Positions 14,348 through 17,808 of a stretch of DNA of 17,808 nucleotides are shown one piece after another. Positions within the stretch are counted from its first letter, which is position 1. Every line of letters starts with the position of its first letter. The stretch comes from Spirochaeta sp. (GTDB lineage Bacteria > Spirochaetota > Spirochaetia > DSM-27196 > Alkalispirochaetaceae). The position numbers were made by a program, and so were the translations under genes. The stretch spans positions 1-17,808 of the forward strand of contig JAQIBO010000248.1 in NCBI GenBank assembly GCA_027859055.1. The letters are read 5' to 3'. The notes under the pieces are model-generated. The model ran no database searches and was not told the DNA's origin. It saw nothing but the letters and a program-made list of their open reading frames with translations.

Positions 14348-14377
14348 ACGCGGATAAACCGCCTCAACTGTAATCTA

Positions 14378-14692
14378 TCACGCCCGATACTGGTTCACAA
14401 TCATATCGGCCAATCCAAATCCGCCACTTTTACTCATCGTCTGCGCGTATTCATCGTACAGCATGTCCTCAAACATCTCGCCGGCCATCCCCGTATCCAC
14501 CAGCCGGTGTTCCGGGTTCAGCGTACTGCGCATGCTTTCCAGCATCTGCTTCACAAAGATCGCCTCAAAGTCTTCGGCAACACTGCGCAGTTGGTCCTCC
14601 GCGGTGCCCTGCGGCAGTTCGTAGCGCAGGTTCTGCAGTTGCAACTGCGCCAGATTTGCCGAACTGTTGGTCATGCTCATTCCACCGTCCAT
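14378..14692 (-). CDS. FlgJ-type rod-binding protein (rod domain only)
   Basis: 104 residues from ATG 14690-14692, with GGGAGG 9 nt upstream; ATGs at 14680 and 14674 are also in frame. The region LRSVAEDFEAIFVKQMLESMRSTL...GMAGEMFEDMLYDEYAQTM...GLADMIVNQY is the FlgJ N-terminal rod-binding domain. In enterobacteria FlgJ continues into a muramidase that cuts peptidoglycan for the rod. Here the protein ends after the rod domain, as is usual in spirochaetes, so another enzyme must make the hole. It is the third gene of the flgF-like/flgG operon and probably acts as a chaperone or cap for periplasmic-flagellum rod assembly. Confidence 0.88.
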   Translation of the reverse strand: MDGGMSMTNSSANLAQLQLQNLRYELPQGTAEDQLRSVAEDFEAIFVKQMLESMRSTLNPEHRLVDTGMAGEMFEDMLYDEYAQTMSKSGGFGLADMIVNQYRA

Positions 14693-14721
14693 CGTTTCAA
14701 TCCTCCCTCATTAACCGTGCG

Positions 14722-15516
14722 TTACCGCTTCAGGCCGTTGGCGATACCAAGCATCGTGTCGCTGGTCTGGATCGCGCGACTGTTCATCTCGTACGCGCGC
14801 TGCGCGACGATCATATTGACCATTTCACTCACCACCGAAACGTTGGACATCTCAAGAAACTTGTGTCGCGTCTTTCCCATCCCCTCAAGGCCGGGGGTCC
14901 CGCCGATCGCATCGCCGCTGGCAGCGGTCTGACGAAACAGATTCTGCCCGGTGGCGTTCAGTCCCGGGGAATTCACAAAGCGGTACAGTTGCAGCTGCCC
15001 CACCTGGATCGGATCATCCTGCCCGGGAATCTGCGTCATTACCCGTCCGTCCTCGGTCACATTCACCGTCTCTCGGATAAAGTTCGGCGGCATAATGATC
15101 TCCGGGGCCACGCGCAGACCGTTGTTGGTCACCAGTTGTCCGTTGGAATCGATCTGAAACGCTCCGTCCCGGGTGTACACGTACGAGCCGTCGTAGTCGA
15201 TGGCGCGGAAAAACCCTTCGCCCTCGATCGCGATATCGCTGATGTTGCCGGTGTTCTGCAGACTGCCCTGCTGGAAGAGCTTGGATGACCCGGAGACCTT
15301 TACCCCGTGTCCTACCTGGACCGGCGTCGGCACCAGCGTCCGCTCCGTCGCCGGAGTACCGGCGGTGCGCGTCGTCTGATACAAAAGATCCTCAAAATCG
15401 GCACGGTTTCGCTTAAAACCGGTGGTATTCACATTGGAAAGGTTGTTGGAAACAGTATCTATGTTGAACTGCTGAGCGGTCATCCCCGAGGCGGCGGTCC
15501 ACAACGATCTCATCAT
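14722..15516 (-). CDS. flgG: Flagellar basal-body distal rod protein FlgG
   Basis: 264 residues, the usual FlgG length (about 260). The N-terminus MRSLWTAASGMTAQQFNIDTVSNNLSNVNTTGFKR is the Flg_bb_rod signature. The middle, AIEGEGFFRA...YTRDGAFQIDSNGQLVTNNG, is the FlgE/F/G core. The C-terminus EMSNVSVVSEMVNMIVAQRAYEMNSRAIQTSDTML is the family coiled-coil tail. Subunits are exported by the flagellar type III system and polymerise into the distal rod. The start is ATG 15514-15516 (a second ATG follows at once) with AAGGAG 9 nt upstream. It lies 33 nt downstream of the flgF-like gene. Confidence 0.96.
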   Translation of the reverse strand: MMRSLWTAASGMTAQQFNIDTVSNNLSNVNTTGFKRNRADFEDLLYQTTRTAGTPATERTLVPTPVQVGHGVKVSGSSKLFQQGSLQNTGNISDIAIEGEGFFRAIDYDGSYVYTRDGAFQIDSNGQLVTNNGLRVAPEIIMPPNFIRETVNVTEDGRVMTQIPGQDDPIQVGQLQLYRFVNSPGLNATGQNLFRQTAASGDAIGGTPGLEGMGKTRHKFLEMSNVSVVSEMVNMIVAQRAYEMNSRAIQTSDTMLGIANGLKR

Positions 15517-15549
15517 ATAGCGCTACTCCTTCTCACGTTCATCCCTGCG

Positions 15550-16416
15550 TTACGGTCGCATTATCGCGTTCAAAAGACGCGCGGTGCTTTCGTCCTGGCT
15601 CTGGACAACCTTCTGGTTCGCCTCATAAGCGCGGTTGACCTCAATCATCTGCGTCATCTCCGTCACCGGATTGACGTTGGCATTTTCCAGAAAGCCCTGC
15701 AGCACCAGGGGACGCTCCGCATCCACCAGCTCCCGAGCGTCGCCGCTTTCCCGCGTCGTATTCCACAGGTTGGCGCCCTCTTTGCGCAAATAGCGCGTCT
15801 CATCCATTCCCACCACGCGCAGCTGCCCAACCTGAATCGTCTCGTCCCACTCGTTTTCCATCATCTGAACCAGACGCTCCGGGTCATCAAGAAAGCGCTC
15901 ATTCGCAAACACACGCCCCTCGTCATCAACGACAAAGTTGTTCTCTTTTATGGCTATCGGGTTCCCGTCGTTTCCCAGAACCGGGAAACCCTGCAGCGTC
16001 ACCAGCAGCCCCTCACTGCCCACGGTAAAACTGCCGTTACGGGTGTATCGCTCTCCGTAGGGCGTTTCCACCGCAAAAAACCCCTCACCCTCCAACGCCA
16101 TGTCAAACGGACTTTCCGTCTGCCGGACCGAACCCTGCTCAAAGATTGTAAAGACCTCGTTCTGCTCAACCCCGGTTCCAATCCGCCCGGCCACCGGCGC
16201 CTTGTCGATACTGCCCACCGGTTCGTTACGATAGGGGAACTGAATGACACCGTTGTCGTTCATCCGCCGCAACAAGAGTTCAGGAAACGCCTTATGCACC
16301 GACACGTCCCGCTTATACCCGGAGGTATTCGCGTTGGCCAGATTGTTGGAAATCGAGTTCAGACGGTGTTGCTGTGCAACCATGCCGCTTGCCGCGGTAA
16401 AAACTCCTCGCACCAT
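15550..16416 (-). CDS. flgF: Flagellar basal-body rod protein, FlgF/FlgG type
   Basis: 288 residues. The N-terminus MVRGVFTAASGMVAQQHRLNSISNNLANANTSGYKR and the core MALEGEGFFAVETPYGERYTRNGSF are rod-protein signatures. The C-terminus ENANVNPVTEMTQMIEVNRAYEANQKVVQSQDESTARLLNAIMRP is the family tail. It is longer than the FlgG next to it, and the position directly upstream of flgG suggests FlgF, the proximal part of the rod; spirochaete annotations sometimes call such genes flgG paralogues. It starts at ATG 16414-16416, matching homologue N-termini, yet has no Shine-Dalgarno. A sigma-28-like promoter ends 7 nt upstream. First gene of the flagellar operon. Confidence 0.92.
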   Translation of the reverse strand: MVRGVFTAASGMVAQQHRLNSISNNLANANTSGYKRDVSVHKAFPELLLRRMNDNGVIQFPYRNEPVGSIDKAPVAGRIGTGVEQNEVFTIFEQGSVRQTESPFDMALEGEGFFAVETPYGERYTRNGSFTVGSEGLLVTLQGFPVLGNDGNPIAIKENNFVVDDEGRVFANERFLDDPERLVQMMENEWDETIQVGQLRVVGMDETRYLRKEGANLWNTTRESGDARELVDAERPLVLQGFLENANVNPVTEMTQMIEVNRAYEANQKVVQSQDESTARLLNAIMRP

Positions 16417-16423
16417 CGTTTGA

Positions 16424-16450
16424 GTATCGGCACCGCGTGGTGGGGATTAA
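16424..16450 (-). promoter_or_regulatory. Sigma-28 (FliA/WhiG-type) promoter of the flagellar rod operon
   Basis: On the minus strand: TTAA (16447-16450), a 15-bp spacer, and GCCGATAC (16424-16431). The consensus is TAAA-N15-GCCGATAA, so 10 of 12 positions match. It is correctly oriented and ends 7 nt before the flgF ATG, so the mRNA would begin at or next to the start codon. Confidence 0.72.
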
Positions 16451-16473
16451 GAAGATGAATCGAAGAATATATC

Positions 16474-16546
16474 GACGGCTGGGACGGGGGCGGACGGCTG
16501 GACGGAGGGGACGGAGGCCCAACCCGTGTGACCAGCGGGGACGGAG
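16474..16546 (+). repeat. GACGG-rich repeat cluster upstream of the transposase gene
   Basis: GACGG occurs at 16474, 16483, 16493, 16501, 16510 and 16540. Longer copies are GACGGCTGG (16474-16482, 16493-16501) and GGGGACGGAG (16507-16516, 16537-16546, exactly 30 bp apart). The plus strand is very G-rich with several closely spaced G-runs. It sits between the flgF promoter and the transposase gene and may be a remnant of REP-like elements. Confidence 0.5.
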
Positions 16547-16631
16547 CACAACCTCGGGAACGCGGAGACACATTTTTCATCACCTTCCCGTTTTTGCAAA
16601 GCGCCATGCGTATTCGGAATGTCTTGAAGGT

Positions 16632-17171
16632 ATGAGAAAACCAAGATCTCTTGTAGCCGGCGCTGAATACCATGTGGTAGCGCGGTCGAATCGCCGGGAG
16701 TTCATTTTCAGTACTCCTCAGATGAAAGGGCTTATGCTTGATATCGTTCAGCGAGCTAAGCAAAAGTACTCGTTTACTATCCGGAATTTCTGCATTATGG
16801 GCAATCATGTCCACTTCCTGATCCGTCCAGGCGAAGGAGTGAGCCTTTCACGCATCATGCAGTGGATTCTCAGTGTATTTGCTTCCACGTATAACCGGAT
16901 CTTCGGGTATCTTGGGCACGTCTGGCACGATCGCTTCAAAAGCGTCGTGATCGGATCGCTCCGCCAATTCATAGCTACCTTCGCGTACATCACTGATAAT
17001 CCGGTGAAGGCGGGTATCGTACGCCGCGCGATTGATTATCGGTATAACGGGGTTCGTCACATCCGCGACGTAGACTGGTCAGTCGTTGAGCCGCCCGACG
17101 ATCTTGTCCGTCTCTTGTTTCCGCATGTGACGGTACGTGCCGTCACATGCGGGTCCAACGAGGCGAAGTAA
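16632..17171 (+). CDS. REP-associated tyrosine transposase (Y1/HUH, TnpA_REP type)
   Basis: 179 residues from ATG 16632. The frame is open upstream to 16437, but that part is G-rich repeat DNA and the family starts at (M)RKPRSLVAGAEYHVVARSNRREFIF. The metal-binding HUH motif is in CIMGNHVHFLI (His-Val-His). The candidate nucleophile Tyr is in ASTYNRIFGYLGHVWHDRFKS, and the conserved tail YITDNPVKAGIV follows. These enzymes nick single-stranded DNA at REP hairpins. GAAGG lies only one base from the ATG, a poor ribosome spacing. Base composition looks more AT-rich than the flanking flagellar genes, suggesting acquisition. The 3' end of the coding region contains a perfect 13-bp inverted repeat. 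Apparently intact. Confidence 0.88.
   Translation: MRKPRSLVAGAEYHVVARSNRREFIFSTPQMKGLMLDIVQRAKQKYSFTIRNFCIMGNHVHFLIRPGEGVSLSRIMQWILSVFASTYNRIFGYLGHVWHDRFKSVVIGSLRQFIATFAYITDNPVKAGIVRRAIDYRYNGVRHIRDVDWSVVEPPDDLVRLLFPHVTVRAVTCGSNEAK
17121..17152. repeat. Perfect 13-bp inverted repeat inside the 3' end of the transposase gene
   Basis: CCGCATGTGACGG (17121-17133) and its exact complement (17140-17152) flank TACGTG. It encodes residues near PHVTVRAVTCGS, about 20 nt before the stop. Y1 transposases recognise hairpins near element ends, so this could be the right-end hairpin. There is no T-run to make it a terminator. Confidence 0.75.
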
Positions 17172-17289
17172 GAACAAACGCGGCGCGACACGACATCACA
17201 ACGAGATCTCTGTAGAATCTGCGCAGCAGGCGCCGTCGGGAAACCGTTATCGTTCCCTTCGCATGCTTAAACGGCACTTGCTCAGACCA

Positions 17290-17562
17290 TCACCGAAGGT
17301 CGCTAATTCTGGCCGTAAGAATGTGGTCCTCCCACCGCCCCGCGATCTTCAGGTACCGTTTTGCGTAGCCCTCCCGTTCAAATCCAAGCCGCATCAGCAG
17401 ACGGGCGCTCCGTTCGTTTTTCGGCACGTACGCGGCCATTATCCGGTGCAGACCAACTTCGGTGAAGACGTAGTCGATCGCCGATTCCAGCACTTCAATT
17501 GTTGTTCTATCCGTCTCTCTCACCGTCACACCAACTACCCTTTCTCGGTCCACTTGATCTGC
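17290..17562 (-). pseudogene. 5'-truncated GNAT acetyltransferase (RimJ/RimL type), C-terminal half only
   Basis: The segment AIDYVFTEVGLHRIMAAYV, then PKNERSARLLMRLGFEREGY and AKRYLKIAGRWEDHILTA, is the C-terminal half of a RimJ-like protein N-acetyltransferase (usual length about 180). Upstream the frame reads VDRERVVGVTVRETDRTTIEV, without the acetyl-CoA-binding (R/Q)xxGxG/A loop or the N-terminal strands, and reaches a stop (TGA) within about 60 nt of the GTG at 17553. The neighbouring gene's stop lies only 24 nt before 17562, so there is no room for the missing half. A deletion has most likely removed it. The feature spans the part of the open frame after the ribosome-like region; any short peptide made (87 residues from GTG 17553) should be inactive. 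Confidence 0.7.
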
Positions 17563-17586
17563 ATAGCTCCGTTTTACCCAACCTGG

Positions 17587-17808
17587 TCAGTCAGCCGTAT
17601 CCTCGATTACCCGCGCCCACCACCGCCGTCGCGGGTCTCTCGCGCGCCGTTCAAAGTACGCTTCCAGAAGCGGACCGCCTTCCAGGGTCAACACGAAATA
17701 GTGGCGGTCCCGGTACCGTTCACTGCTTCCGCCGCGATCCCGAGCGGTCGACTCGCCCGTTCGTTGAACCGAGGTCACCCGGTATTCGCGGTTTGACCAT
17801 ATTACGCG
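17587..17808 (-). CDS. Small protein of unknown function, C-terminal part (5' end outside window)
   Basis: 73 residues are visible, open to the window edge and ending at TGA 17587-17589. They read RVIWSNREYRVTSVQRTGE..., then RHYFVLTLEGGPLLEAYFER and RWWARVIEDTAD. The order W-x-x-REYRV, then YFxLxxxGG, then an RWWxxRVxD ending resembles the small DUF6504-type proteins, some of which lie near DNA-damage polymerase genes. This is recalled from pattern only, with no alignment. A GTG at 17778 could start a shorter form but lacks a clear ribosome site and cuts off the REYRV part. It lies upstream of the GNAT remnant on the same strand. Confidence 0.4.
   Translation of the reverse strand, partial: RVIWSNREYRVTSVQRTGESTARDRGGSSERYRDRHYFVLTLEGGPLLEAYFERRARDPRRRWWARVIEDTAD

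Noticed and set aside
14328..14348. Six-codon ORF (MDKYTV) after a purine-rich AGGGGAGGG on the plus strand
   Set aside because: It is too short to support and no gene follows in that direction. The bases form part of a palindrome that is more plausibly regulatory.
15307..16458. 383-residue open frame on the plus strand
   Set aside because: It is the antisense shadow of the two rod genes, whose protein families are unmistakable. Its own product is Arg/His-rich and resembles nothing known.
1..17808. CRISPR array, prophage, toxin-antitoxin or defence system
   Set aside because: No regularly spaced repeats, phage structural genes or paired small toxin genes were seen. The only mobile-type gene is the Y1 transposase at 16632-17171.

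Overview
The window looks like chromosomal DNA of a free-living, GC-rich spirochaete (Spirochaetaceae-like). This is an inference from gene content: basal-body rod genes with a FlgJ-type protein that has only the rod-binding domain, a substrate-binding protein with a 'FAGGQGES' mature start of the kind common in spirochaetes, and an OmpA-type lipoprotein with FSPDGDG repeats. No rRNA gene or species-level marker is present.

Layout. (1) 1-660 holds the 3' end of a sigma-54-dependent activator. (2) 703-5538, minus strand, is a monosaccharide uptake operon in the order oxidoreductase (Gfo/Idh/MocA), periplasmic binding protein, double ATPase, permease. A ROK-family repressor gene lies just upstream on the same strand (5659-6912). 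A shared palindrome, TGTTCGA-N3-TCGAACA, occurs in front of both transcription units and is the likely ROK operator. (3) 7045-9195, plus strand, is a large lipoprotein with about five Ig-like repeats and a C-terminal OmpA domain. (4) 9196-9438 is GC-rich non-coding DNA with a strong hairpin, followed by a minus-strand tRNA-Gln(CTG)/tRNA-Glu(CTC) pair with its own promoter and terminator. (5) apt (minus) and a MinD/FlhG-like ATPase gene (plus) are divergent. (6) A minus-strand operon contains a short sigma-70-family factor, a YibQ-type divergent polysaccharide deacetylase and tsaD. (7) A minus-strand flagellar operon contains an flgF-like gene, flgG and a FlgJ-type rod-binding gene. (8) The right end looks like accessory DNA: a REP-associated (Y1/HUH) transposase with lower GC than its neighbours, a 5'-truncated GNAT acetyltransferase and the 3' end of a small gene cut by the window edge.

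The most interesting signals are regulatory. The sigma-70-family gene at 13324-14169 is preceded by a textbook -24/-12 element (TGGCAC-N5-TTGCA; GG-N10-GC) that would start transcription immediately upstream of its Shine-Dalgarno. This matches the logic of the Borrelia RpoN-to-RpoS cascade, and a sigma-54 activator is encoded in the same window. The flagellar operon has a near-consensus sigma-28 promoter (TTAA-N15-GCCGATAC). Several genes (ROK, apt, minD-like, flgF-like) have a -10 element only 7-12 nt from the start codon and no Shine-Dalgarno, which predicts leaderless or near-leaderless mRNAs. In front of the lipoprotein gene, four CTTG(T/A)CA heptamers are spaced 10, 11 and 22 bp, consistent with a response-regulator-type binding array.
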